This document shows positions 16,737 through 24,459 of a DNA stretch of 64,000 nucleotides, piece by piece. The position numbers were made by a program, and so were the translations under genes. Source of the DNA: Anaerobium acetethylicum (lineage in GTDB: Bacteria > Bacillota > Clostridia > Lachnospirales > Lachnospiraceae); NCBI RefSeq assembly GCF_900096945.1, contig NZ_FMKA01000003.1, positions 181,840-245,839 on the forward strand, written 5' to 3'. How positions within the stretch are numbered: the first letter of the stretch is position 1; every line of letters starts with the position of its first letter. Below the pieces are notes generated by a model. That model was given only the letters and a program-made list of their open reading frames with translations. It was not told the DNA's origin and searched no databases.

Positions 16737-16958
16737 ATGATAGAAAAATTGATTATCGACAGGTTCGAAGGCGGCTTTGCTGTATGTGAAAAAGATGACT
16801 TATCCTTTATAGACATTCCCGTTGAAAGACTCCCCCGTGGAGCGGCCGAAGGCAGCTTTCTCTTCTTGGACGCAGACGGCTCTATTTCCCTGGACGAAGC
16901 CGGCACCCGGCTGCAAAGGAAAAGGATACAGGACAAATTCAACAGCCTCTTTAAATAA
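16737..16958 (+). CDS. DUF3006 small protein
   Basis: A 73-residue acidic protein beginning MIEKLIIDRFEGGFAVCE, the hallmark of DUF3006, and ending in a short basic helix. DUF3006 genes are commonly found next to ComEC-like MBL hydrolases, as here, but no activity is established. The start at 16737 is fixed by AAGGAGG six bases upstream. It lies 14 bases after the MBL gene and 15 before the SRAP gene, so the three are co-transcribed. Confidence 0.85.
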   Translation: MIEKLIIDRFEGGFAVCEKDDLSFIDIPVERLPRGAAEGSFLFLDADGSISLDEAGTRLQRKRIQDKFNSLFK

Positions 16959-16973
16959 GAAAGAAGGTATTTT

Positions 16974-17546
16974 ATGTGTGGCAGATACTACGTCGACGAT
17001 TCGACCTCAAAAGAAATCCGGAAGATTCTAGAGCAGCTGGATGCAAAAGTAAAGGACTTTCCAAAACTGACCGGTGAAATCTTCCCTTCCATGCCCGCTC
17101 CCATCCTGGCAGCCCCGGACCGGAAAATAGCACCTGACATTTTCAAATGGGGCTTCCCCGGGTTCAAGGGCAAAAGCGTGATCATCAATGCCCGCTCGGA
17201 GACTGCCTTTGAAAAGCCCATGTTCCGCGAAAGCCTCCTGAGCCGCAGATGCATCATCCCGGCCAGCGGATTCTATGAATGGGATTCCTCAAAAAACAAA
17301 ATTTTCTTTTCTGTTAAAAATTCCGGCATCCTGTATATGGCCGGCCTTTACAACAACTTCAAAGGCGAGAACCGCTTCGTCATTCTGACCACGGAAGCAA
17401 ACAGCTCCATCGCGGATGTCCACGACCGAATGCCCCTTGTTCTTACGGAAGATGCTATGGAATCCTGGCTTCTGGACAGTTCCGGCACAGACCGCATACT
17501 CCGTTCTGAACCGCCTGTCCTTGCCCGTTCATTTGATTATGTGTAA
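16974..17546 (+). CDS. SRAP (HMCES/YedK-type) abasic-site protein
   Basis: SRAP proteins form a covalent thiazolidine link through Cys2 to abasic sites in single-stranded DNA and so shield them. The 190-residue product has Met1-Cys2-Gly3-Arg4, Asn72 in INARSE, Glu102 in GFYEW and His150 in VHDRMP, the full set of active-site residues. It closes the MBL-DUF3006-SRAP unit and lies directly upstream of the SOS-boxed dinB, which fits a DNA damage role. The last codon is followed by TAA from the end of a family A repeat that has inserted in the final codons; the sequence beyond the repeat shows that the original protein ran on for about six more residues (QNRLEF). Confidence 0.93.
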   Translation: MCGRYYVDDSTSKEIRKILEQLDAKVKDFPKLTGEIFPSMPAPILAAPDRKIAPDIFKWGFPGFKGKSVIINARSETAFEKPMFRESLLSRRCIIPASGFYEWDSSKNKIFFSVKNSGILYMAGLYNNFKGENRFVILTTEANSSIADVHDRMPLVLTEDAMESWLLDSSGTDRILRSEPPVLARSFDYV

Positions 17547-17685
17547 CTATTCAGGACTACGTCCTTCATAGTCACTGATGATGCACACAAATTGCAAAAT
17601 CAGCAATCTGGCGCATGCAGTTCTCGGGTTTTTATGCAAATTCAGCATAAAAACACCTCGCGAGACAGTGGTTCTGAGCAGTTAT
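17543..17685 (+). mobile_element. Family A repeat, copy A4, inside the SRAP 3' end
   Basis: A 143-bp copy flanked by a perfect 8-bp duplication GATTATGT (17535-17542 and 17686-17693). The ends are GTAACTATTCAG and CTGAGCAGTTAT. Its first bases GTAA supply the stop codon of the SRAP gene. The orientation is opposite to that of the other gene-linked copies relative to the gene. Confidence 0.95.
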
Positions 17686-17697
17686 GATTATGTTCAA

Positions 17698-17725
17698 AAC
17701 AGGCTGGAATTCTAGCCTGTTTTTT
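17698..17725 (+). terminator. Terminator of the MBL-DUF3006-SRAP operon
   Basis: AACAGGCT pairs with AGCCTGTT and is followed by a T run. It begins in what were the last codons of the uninterrupted SRAP gene. The family A copy A4 now lies between the new stop codon and this hairpin. Confidence 0.85.
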
Positions 17726-17748
17726 GTTGATTATTGCCACTACAAACA

Positions 17749-17769
17749 GAACATGTGTTCTGTTATAAT
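17749..17769 (+). promoter_or_regulatory. SOS (LexA) box and -10 element of dinB
   Basis: GAACATGTGTTC (17749-17760) is a perfect palindrome and matches the Gram-positive SOS box GAAC-N4-GTTC. TATAAT follows at 17764-17769, so LexA bound here would cover the promoter. dinB starts 39 bases downstream. Confidence 0.9.
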
Positions 17770-17808
17770 AGTAACAGTTCAGTAACTGTTCAGAAAGGAG
17801 GTTTTCGG

Positions 17809-19071
17809 ATGGACCGTATTATTTTCCATATTGACGTCAACAGCGCCTTTTTAAGCTGGGAAGCCGTATACCGGATCAGACATCTGGGCTGCACTGAAGA
17901 TCTCCGGGATATCCCCTCCGCAGTCTGCGGCGACATCAAAAAAAGGCATGGGATTATTCTGGCCAAATCCCATCCCGCAAAGAAATTCCATATCCAGACA
18001 GGGGAAACCATCTCCGATGCCCAGAAAAAATGTCCGGGCCTTATCCTCGTACCTCCTCACTACAACCTGTACGAGACTTCATCCAAAGCCTTTTTGAGCA
18101 TCCTGCAGGAATATACCCCTGATGTCGAACAGTACTCCATCGACGAAGCCTTCATGGACATGACCGGCACCCAAGGGCTTTTCGGCTCCCCTGTCGTGGC
18201 AGCCACCCACATCAAGGACAGAATTTTTACCGAACTTGGTTTTACCGTCAACATCGGGGTCTCGACCAACAAACTGCTTGCAAAGATGGCCGGAGATTTC
18301 AAAAAGCCCAACCTCGTGCATACCCTCTTTCCTGAAGAGATTGCCGAAAAAATGTGGCCTCTCCCTGTTTCCGAGCTGTTTTTTGTCGGACGGGCAACCA
18401 CCAGAAAGCTTTTTTCATTGGGAATCATAACCATAGGCGACCTTGCAAAAGCGGATCCCGCCATGCTCAGGGCTCACTTCAACAAACACGGGGAACTCAT
18501 CTGGAACTTTGCAAATGGGATGGACGTGTCCCTTGTAGAAAAGGACCAGCGTTCTAATAAAGGCTATGGGAACAGCACTACGATTGCAGCCGACATCTCG
18601 GATGAATCTGCAGCAAAGATGGTGCTCCTTGCCCTGGCAGAGACCGTATCCACCAGGCTAAGGAAGGACTTCAAAAAAGCCGGGGTCATATCTGTGAGTA
18701 TTAAGGACTGTGAATTCCGTTCATGCTCGCACCAGGTCAGCCTCTACTCTTCCACCAACATAACCCGCGAGATACACCAGGCTGCATGCAGACTGTTTGA
18801 CGAGCTTTGGGAAGGTGCGCCCATAAGGCTTCTCGGAATCCAGACCAGCCGGATCGTCGATGAGGACGATGCGAGGCAGCTCACCCTTTTTGAAGACTGC
18901 AATTACGAAAAGCTCCAGAAAGTGGATGCCGCCATAGATAAGATTCGCGGAAAATACGGCATAGACTCCATAAAAAGAGCCTCTTTCCTGGAAAGTCCCA
19001 CAGACCATATGTCCGGGGGGATTTCACGAGAAAAGAAGACTCCCGATTACAACAATCTGAACTTGAAATAA
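17809..19071 (+). CDS. dinB: Y-family DNA polymerase IV
   Basis: A 420-residue translesion polymerase. The palm carries FHIDVNSAF (Asp9) and YSIDEAF with the paired acidic residues; the fingers, thumb (VGRATTRKLFSLGI) and little-finger domains follow in order. RQLTLFED near residue 355 is a typical beta-clamp binding motif. The start at 17809 is set by AAAGGAGG eight bases before the ATG; an upstream in-frame start at 17734 would overlap the SOS box and is rejected. Regulation by LexA is strongly suggested by the box just upstream. The leader between the promoter and the ribosome binding site holds two short GTAAC-GTTCAG motifs that resemble a family A end. Confidence 0.95.
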   Translation: MDRIIFHIDVNSAFLSWEAVYRIRHLGCTEDLRDIPSAVCGDIKKRHGIILAKSHPAKKFHIQTGETISDAQKKCPGLILVPPHYNLYETSSKAFLSILQEYTPDVEQYSIDEAFMDMTGTQGLFGSPVVAATHIKDRIFTELGFTVNIGVSTNKLLAKMAGDFKKPNLVHTLFPEEIAEKMWPLPVSELFFVGRATTRKLFSLGIITIGDLAKADPAMLRAHFNKHGELIWNFANGMDVSLVEKDQRSNKGYGNSTTIAADISDESAAKMVLLALAETVSTRLRKDFKKAGVISVSIKDCEFRSCSHQVSLYSSTNITREIHQAACRLFDELWEGAPIRLLGIQTSRIVDEDDARQLTLFEDCNYEKLQKVDAAIDKIRGKYGIDSIKRASFLESPTDHMSGGISREKKTPDYNNLNLK

Positions 19072-19092
19072 AGCAGCTCTTCAGAGCAGTGG

Positions 19093-19121
19093 CTATGAAG
19101 GACGTAGTCCTGAATAGTCAC
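19093..19121 (+). mobile_element. Family A repeat, terminal fragment A5
   Basis: CTATGAAGGACGTAGTCC and the end GAATAGTCAC remain, 21 bases beyond the dinB stop codon, in the sense orientation usual for gene-linked copies. Confidence 0.7.
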
Positions 19122-19226
19122 TTTGCGAATAAGTATCATACGATGTCTCAACTATAGAACTACAGAAAGGCAGGGCAGACGGGTTTTTATTTGTCCGGCA
19201 GGTTCCAGGCAGGCTAAAGGCCCCAT

Positions 19227-19484
19227 GTGATTATGAATATACCGTTAGATGCCATCGCTGCCTTTAATACCGTCGGCGGCATTAAGCCGGCCTATATACG
19301 GATGGAGGATGAAGCCCACAGGCTCCACACCTATAAAATTGCAAATATAGAGTTTACAAAGGACGAAAACTACTCCGGGGTCCAATCCCTACTATTCGTC
19401 TGCAACGTGGATATGGGGGACTGCATGAAATGCATCAAGATAAGATACCTGATTGACACCCACAAGTGGCTCCTGGTTTCTTAA
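19227..19484 (+). CDS. Small hypothetical protein after dinB
   Basis: An 85-residue product (83 if translation starts at the ATG at 19233). AAAGG lies six bases before the GTG at 19227, which I prefer. The sequence has no signal peptide or membrane segment; the central part (TYKIANIEFTKDENYSGVQSLLFVCNVDMG) looks like beta strands and holds three cysteines, two in a CMKC pair. I do not recognise the family. It lies 155 bases after dinB and could be part of the same transcript, which would make it SOS-linked. It ends convergently with cbiZ. Confidence 0.5.
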   Translation: MIMNIPLDAIAAFNTVGGIKPAYIRMEDEAHRLHTYKIANIEFTKDENYSGVQSLLFVCNVDMGDCMKCIKIRYLIDTHKWLLVS

Positions 19485-19512
19485 TGCCTTTCTAATGCTT
19501 TCCTGATGCTTT

Positions 19513-20643
19513 TTACAGACTTGCCGCGAATGCCTTCTCAAATCTGCGGGCCAGCTCCCTGATTATATCTGTTTTGTCATCATGCGCTTCAGGGCTGCGA
19601 TCCAGATCGATGCAGTCAAATCCGGCTTTGGACAAGGTACCCTCGATCAGCAGTCTGCAGGCTTTTGTTACCTCACTGCAATCCAGAAGGCCCCAGTCCA
19701 GCTGGTCAAGAAGGTGCGCATACAGTGATGCCCCAACTACCATCCCTGATTCTCCTGCCGCCTCCTCCACCTTTTCCTCCAGGCATTCCCGTGAAGGGCA
19801 GCCGGAATCCCCGTTCTTTTCCAACAGCTCCAGAACGCCCGCCCTGGTCATGCCGAATCTCTCCATCCTGCTGAATACGCTATGCTGGCTTTTCGGATTG
19901 GCATCTGTCTGTTTATCGAGAGCCTCCCTGACGGCCGACATGACGGTCTTCCCTATCATTTCGCCCAGCATGCTGTGCTTGCCTGCATCGGTAAGCTTCA
20001 CATCTGACGATGGGTTTCCGATCAGAATGGCTTTGTCCGTTCCTGAACCAGTTGCAATCCCATTAGAATATCTGCTTGGCAGCAGAAGTTCCTGTATCGC
20101 AGCCGTCTTCGCTTCTGTTACAGTCATCAGGGCCGATGCCAGTACAGATTGAGAAACTTTTGCGTCAATTACCAGCATGATGTTGATGGTTCCGTCTGTC
20201 TGGCCCGGCATTTTCTGATTCCGCAGGATGGTTTCAAACCCTCCATCCTTCTCATACCATGCCGCCGGATCCCCGGCCCTGCCCCCGTTCACATCTATTC
20301 CTCCCGTTACGATGGCTGTAACGGTCACCCCTTCATGGGATATTTCCCTGATGGAGACGTTCTTCATCTGGGCAGCTGTACACATGCCCGTGGTCTTTTG
20401 GGCATCAAAGCCTAGTTCCGATGCAGTCAGCCGCATATGTTCTTTCAGCGTAGGGGCTTTCATGCTGCTCATGACCGTCTTGCCATGGCTTGAATCATAG
20501 TTGAATACAGAATCCAGGTCTTCCCTGTATCCGCCGTTCCAGGCGCAGGTCGACAGCACATTCCTCCTGCCTGAAAATTCAATTTTTATGACGTCTCCCT
20601 CGCGGAACGCCTCGTCGCCTGTTGAAAGTTTTTTCAATAACAT
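19513..20643 (-). CDS. cbiZ: Adenosylcobinamide amidohydrolase family protein (CbiZ)
   Basis: A 376-residue protein. The central half (about 70-215) has the CbiZ family features: TAAQMKNVSI, TAIVTGGIDVNGGRAGD, GTINIMLVIDAKVSQSVLASALMTVTEAKTAA in pieces, and ATGSGTDKAIL. CbiZ removes the aminopropanol side chain of adenosylcobinamide in B12 salvage. The C-terminal third (about 240-376) is an added helical region without a name I know. No cobalamin riboswitch or other B12 gene is in the window, so the pathway role is inferred from the family. It lies 30 bases after the ClC gene and may be cotranscribed. Confidence 0.82.
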   Translation of the reverse strand: MLLKKLSTGDEAFREGDVIKIEFSGRRNVLSTCAWNGGYREDLDSVFNYDSSHGKTVMSSMKAPTLKEHMRLTASELGFDAQKTTGMCTAAQMKNVSIREISHEGVTVTAIVTGGIDVNGGRAGDPAAWYEKDGGFETILRNQKMPGQTDGTINIMLVIDAKVSQSVLASALMTVTEAKTAAIQELLLPSRYSNGIATGSGTDKAILIGNPSSDVKLTDAGKHSMLGEMIGKTVMSAVREALDKQTDANPKSQHSVFSRMERFGMTRAGVLELLEKNGDSGCPSRECLEEKVEEAAGESGMVVGASLYAHLLDQLDWGLLDCSEVTKACRLLIEGTLSKAGFDCIDLDRSPEAHDDKTDIIRELARRFEKAFAASL

Positions 20644-20673
20644 CAGATTTCTGTTCCCTTCCCTCTAGATATT

Positions 20674-22233
20674 TTAAATCTGTTCATTCATTGCATTCAG
20701 CATTTCCCTGGTCCTGGCTTCACCGCTAACATCTGCAAGTATGAAAAGATAATCCCCTGCTTTAATTTCCGTTCCACCTTTTGGAATAATTTCCCTTTCT
20801 CCGCGTTTTACGCCTACAAGAAGGATCTTTTCCGGCCATTCTATCGCCCTGACATGGCAATCCTCAAATTCCGATCCATGCTGTACAACAATTTCTATCA
20901 GAATTTTCCTGCTGTGTTCCCTTTCTGAATCAACATGCTCTTTTTTAATCAGGTTCTCCAGAAGTGCATCATATATTGGAGGACTCTTCAAAAGATCAGC
21001 TGCAACATATGCAGTCACTGCCACAACGGTAAGGGACAGCATGTGGGTAAAGGATCCTGTCATCTCCATGATGAGGACAATTCCCGTTATCGGAGCTCTG
21101 ACTATCGCCGTAAAATATCCCGCCATGGCAAGGATGACAAAATTGTAAAAAAAATCACTTTCGATTCCAAAATAATTGATAGATATTCCTGCGAAAATAG
21201 CGCCCACTGATGCTCCCAGTACCAGAAGCGGAAAGAATATGCCTCCCGGTGTTCCTGAACCAAAGCTCACTGCTGAAAATATGAATTTCAAAATAAATAT
21301 GATACTAATGAACCAGATTCCGTTCTGAAGAGTCAGCTCCTCAATGATCCTGTGACCTCCTCCAAGAACCACAGGAAAAGCGAGGCCCAATATTCCAGCC
21401 ATCATGAAAGGTATGATTGGCCTGGTACGTTCGTTCAGAAACTTCATTTTTCCATAAAGCTTCTGGGTCTTCAGCAACGCATAATTATAAAACGCACCCA
21501 TGATCCCCATAATTATTCCAAGTAGTATGAGCATCCAGTAATCTCTCAGTGGAATGGCTCTGGTCACCTCAAATTCAAAAACCGGCGCTATCCCGAACAC
21601 TTCCTTTGAAAGGAAATCTGCTGCAACAGCTGCTGACATCGTTGAAAGCAGGATTACTGGAGAAAAATATTTAAAAATCTCTTCCAGCGCAAACACAACA
21701 CCTGCCATAGGAGCATTGAAAGCTGCAGCCAGTCCTGCACTTGCGCCGCTCGCCATAAGTATCTTTCTTTCCAGACGGCTTTTCCCAACTTTCTTTCCGA
21801 TTCCTTCTGCAATACTAGCCCCCAGTTGTATGGATGGGCCCTCCCTTCCAAGCGACAGGCCGGCGGATATCGCTATGGCTCCTCCGACAAATTTACTACA
21901 GAGTATATGCAGCCAGTTTTTTCTTTTAGCAAAATATCCCCCAAGTATTCCCTTTAATTGTGGTATACCACTTCCTGAAATCATGTTATTCTTTGAAACC
22001 AGAAATCCGACAAAATAAGCCGCAAGGCATAGTCCGGCCAACAAAACCGGAATCATATGCAGGTTTTCCCTCATAAATCCATACATCCCGAAAGCAAATT
22101 CTTCAGCATAGGTAAGTGTAATCCTGTACATTACAACCACCCCTCCTGCAGCCATACCCACAAGCAGGCTCTTAAAAATAAGTGCTATCTTTCCGTAATT
22201 GTCATCAGTCAGTATCTTATAATTATTCTTCAT
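20674..22233 (-). CDS. ClC chloride channel/antiporter with RCK_C tail
   Basis: A 519-residue membrane protein. The ClC selectivity-filter motifs are present: SGSGIPQ near 87, GREGPSI near 126 (with the gating glutamate) and GSGTPGGIFFP near 325. About eleven membrane helices precede a C-terminal TrkA-C/RCK_C domain (about 440-515), which in other channels binds a ligand or nucleotide. Gram-positive ClC proteins of this type exchange chloride or fluoride for protons; the exact anion cannot be read here. GGAG lies nine bases before the ATG. It precedes cbiZ. Confidence 0.93.
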   Translation of the reverse strand: MKNNYKILTDDNYGKIALIFKSLLVGMAAGGVVVMYRITLTYAEEFAFGMYGFMRENLHMIPVLLAGLCLAAYFVGFLVSKNNMISGSGIPQLKGILGGYFAKRKNWLHILCSKFVGGAIAISAGLSLGREGPSIQLGASIAEGIGKKVGKSRLERKILMASGASAGLAAAFNAPMAGVVFALEEIFKYFSPVILLSTMSAAVAADFLSKEVFGIAPVFEFEVTRAIPLRDYWMLILLGIIMGIMGAFYNYALLKTQKLYGKMKFLNERTRPIIPFMMAGILGLAFPVVLGGGHRIIEELTLQNGIWFISIIFILKFIFSAVSFGSGTPGGIFFPLLVLGASVGAIFAGISINYFGIESDFFYNFVILAMAGYFTAIVRAPITGIVLIMEMTGSFTHMLSLTVVAVTAYVAADLLKSPPIYDALLENLIKKEHVDSEREHSRKILIEIVVQHGSEFEDCHVRAIEWPEKILLVGVKRGEREIIPKGGTEIKAGDYLFILADVSGEARTREMLNAMNEQI

Positions 22234-22308
22234 TTCAGTTCACTCCAATATCTGATTTGTTTTTTTATCCCCGCTTCTGGTCCAAGTGGATTCATATAGC
22301 GAATATGT

Positions 22309-23709
22309 TCAGTCGGCTATATCCGTCGACTCTCTGTATGCCTGCCTTTTTTTTATTCCCCTCATGATTTTTGCGAACTGATATGAAAACATCGTTGCAG
22401 TAACTGTCACCGCAATGAAATCTGCCACCGGCTCTGCCAGATATACCGCCCTGACCCTGTCTTCCATAAAAAGAGGCAGTATATAGATCAGAGGAATCAG
22501 CAGTATGATTTTTCGCAGAAGTGCCAGGAATACGGATGCTTTTGCGTTTCCAAGGGCAACGAATGTCTGCTGGCAGCTGATCTGTATTCCAAACAGAAAT
22601 GATACTGCCATATAAATTCTAAGAGCTATGACAGTTTCTTTTATCAGTTCCGGGCTGCTCGTGAATATCCCTGCCAGTACCTGGGGGAATAGCATTGCGA
22701 ACATCCAAATAAAACCAGAATATGCAATCGATGCTTTCACAAGAATCAAAAATGTCTTCTTTACCCTGTCCCCATTGCCTGCTCCGTAATTGAAGCTGAC
22801 AATAGGCTGGGCTCCCTGCGCAAGTCCGATCAATGGAAGCATCGAAAACTGCATAATGCTTGTCAGGATCGTCATAGCCCCGACAGCCAGATCGCCGCCA
22901 TATCTCTGGAGCGATGTATTGAACACGATTGCTATAAGGCTCTCTGTCGACTGCATGATAAAAGGTGAAAGTCCGAGAAGCAGGCAGGGCAGGAATACCT
23001 TAAAATCAGTTCTCAGATATTTCTTCCTGATCTTCAGCATCGTCCTTTTGCCCGTTAAGAATCTGACAACCCATATCGCCGAAATGGCCTGGGATATAAT
23101 CGTGGCGAGAGCGGCTCCTTTGACACCCATGCCGAAGCCGAATATGAAGACTGGATCCAGAATAATATTTGAAATTGCGCCTATTGTTACTGTCAGCATG
23201 CTCACCTTTGCAAAACCCTGAGCCGTTATAAAGGCATTCAGACCAAGCGCAAGCTGCACGAATATTGTTCCGCATGCATATATATTGATATAATCCATTG
23301 CATAGCCGATGGTATTTCCGCTGGCTCCGAACAGCATCATAATCCTTTTTCCATACAGAAGCACAAGGGCCGTCAGTATCAGAGAAATAACGACAAGGGC
23401 ACCTGCACAGTTTCCAAGAATTTTCTCTGCCGTATCCTTTTCGCCTTTCCCCATCATGATGGAAGCACGGGGAGCACCGCCCATGCTGACCAGTGCGGCA
23501 AAGGCCGAGATCACGGTTATCAGCGGCATTGTTATGCCGACGCCCGTCAGCGCCGCAGCACCTATGTCCGGAATATGTCCGATATACATCCTGTCGACCA
23601 TGTTGTAGAGAACATTTATGATCTGGGCCGTTACTGCAGGCAGCGCCATTGAAAACAGCAGCTTCCCGATACCCTTTGTTGCCAGTTCATTTCTTTTTAA
23701 TTCTTCCAT
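22309..23709 (-). CDS. MATE family efflux transporter
   Basis: A 466-residue protein with twelve predicted membrane segments in two halves. The N-terminus LFSMALPAVTAQIINVLYNMVDRMYIG and the repeat in the second half are typical of MATE exporters, which expel cationic drugs or metabolites in exchange for sodium or protons. The closest type by pattern is the DinF/NorM-like Firmicutes group. It appears to be a single-gene unit; no regulator is adjacent. Confidence 0.92.
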   Translation of the reverse strand: MEELKRNELATKGIGKLLFSMALPAVTAQIINVLYNMVDRMYIGHIPDIGAAALTGVGITMPLITVISAFAALVSMGGAPRASIMMGKGEKDTAEKILGNCAGALVVISLILTALVLLYGKRIMMLFGASGNTIGYAMDYINIYACGTIFVQLALGLNAFITAQGFAKVSMLTVTIGAISNIILDPVFIFGFGMGVKGAALATIISQAISAIWVVRFLTGKRTMLKIRKKYLRTDFKVFLPCLLLGLSPFIMQSTESLIAIVFNTSLQRYGGDLAVGAMTILTSIMQFSMLPLIGLAQGAQPIVSFNYGAGNGDRVKKTFLILVKASIAYSGFIWMFAMLFPQVLAGIFTSSPELIKETVIALRIYMAVSFLFGIQISCQQTFVALGNAKASVFLALLRKIILLIPLIYILPLFMEDRVRAVYLAEPVADFIAVTVTATMFSYQFAKIMRGIKKRQAYRESTDIAD

Positions 23710-23886
23710 TTCTTCAACTCCATTTTCTATAGCCGATACCTTCCATGAACAGATGGCTCTGAACAGCTATTTTTTCAAACAAACAATATACATTGTATCA
23801 TACAACTCCAAATCCTCGAAAGTATGATTTTAACCCACTTTGCATGTGCAGTCCGTTCGCTTCATATCCTGGCGATGCATTTTTGC

Positions 23887-23917
23887 TTTACAGGCGATTC
23901 GAAAAATTGCCTGTAAA
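23887..23917. terminator. Hairpin upstream of MATE, terminator-like
   Basis: TTTACAGGC pairs with GCCTGTAAA across a loop of 13 bases. It lies between the MATE gene start and a family B repeat; it may be an old terminator or part of a repeat. A poor T run makes function uncertain. Confidence 0.35.
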
Positions 23918-23925
23918 AATCAGCA

Positions 23926-24204
23926 TGTCAAATCCTCCATACCCCACCACAAAAGCCCTCTCGTAACGTTCGCCTTCGTCAATTTGCACATTCGCCATCT
24001 ATCACGCAGTGATGCAAAACATGAATTGATGAGCAGCTTTATGAAGACGTTGGCACTTAGGCCGCGTATTTTGCGGCCTTACGTACCACTACGTCTTCAT
24101 CTAAGCGAGAGCGCGCTGCGAATCAACATGTTTTGCATCACGTCCTCATTATTAAAACTTGTGCAAATTGACGAATACTATTTCGTAAATGGGCTTTTGA
24201 CACA
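23926..24204 (+). mobile_element. Family B repeat, copy B2
   Basis: Nearly full copy. The right end GGGCTTTTGACACA is intact; the left end TGTCAAATCC is a variant. Outer arms CGTCAATTTGCACA and TGTGCAAATTGACGA and the core GAAGACGTTGGCAC..GTACCACTACGTCTTC are present. It lies between the beta-galactosidase terminator and the MATE gene. Confidence 0.85.
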
Positions 24205-24220
24205 CCACTCCTGTAAAGCA

Positions 24221-24262
24221 AAAAAGCCCCGCGAACCGGACTATAACAATCCGATTCAGCGG
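24221..24262 (-). terminator. Terminator of the beta-galactosidase operon
   Basis: CCGC-GAA-CCGGA pairs with TCCG-ATTC-AGCGG, followed on the minus strand by GGGGCTTTTTTG. The family A copy A6 lies between the gene's stop codon and this hairpin. Confidence 0.8.
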
Positions 24263-24308
24263 AACTCCCTTTATAAAGGCCGTGCCAGAAACCTGGCTTC
24301 CTGCAATT

Positions 24309-24451
24309 GTAACTATTCAGGACTATGTCCTTCATAGTTACACCTCATGCACACAAATTGCAGAAACAGCAATTTGGCGCATGCAGAACTCGGGTTTTTA
24401 TGCAAGATCAGCATGAAAACGCCTTGCGGGACAGGGGGGCTGAACAGTTAC
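24309..24451 (-). mobile_element. Family A repeat, copy A6
   Basis: A 143-bp copy with a perfect 8-bp duplication CTGCAATT (24301-24308 and 24452-24459). On the minus strand it begins eight bases after the last base of the beta-galactosidase stop codon, so the duplicated target abuts the stop codon. Confidence 0.95.
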
Positions 24452-24459
24452 CTGCAATT

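Noticed and set aside
23840..24337. Open frame of 165 codons on the plus strand
   Set aside because: It runs through the family B repeat B2; the same peptide pieces recur in the other copies at 60951-61268 and 63772-63993, so it is repeat sequence, not a gene.
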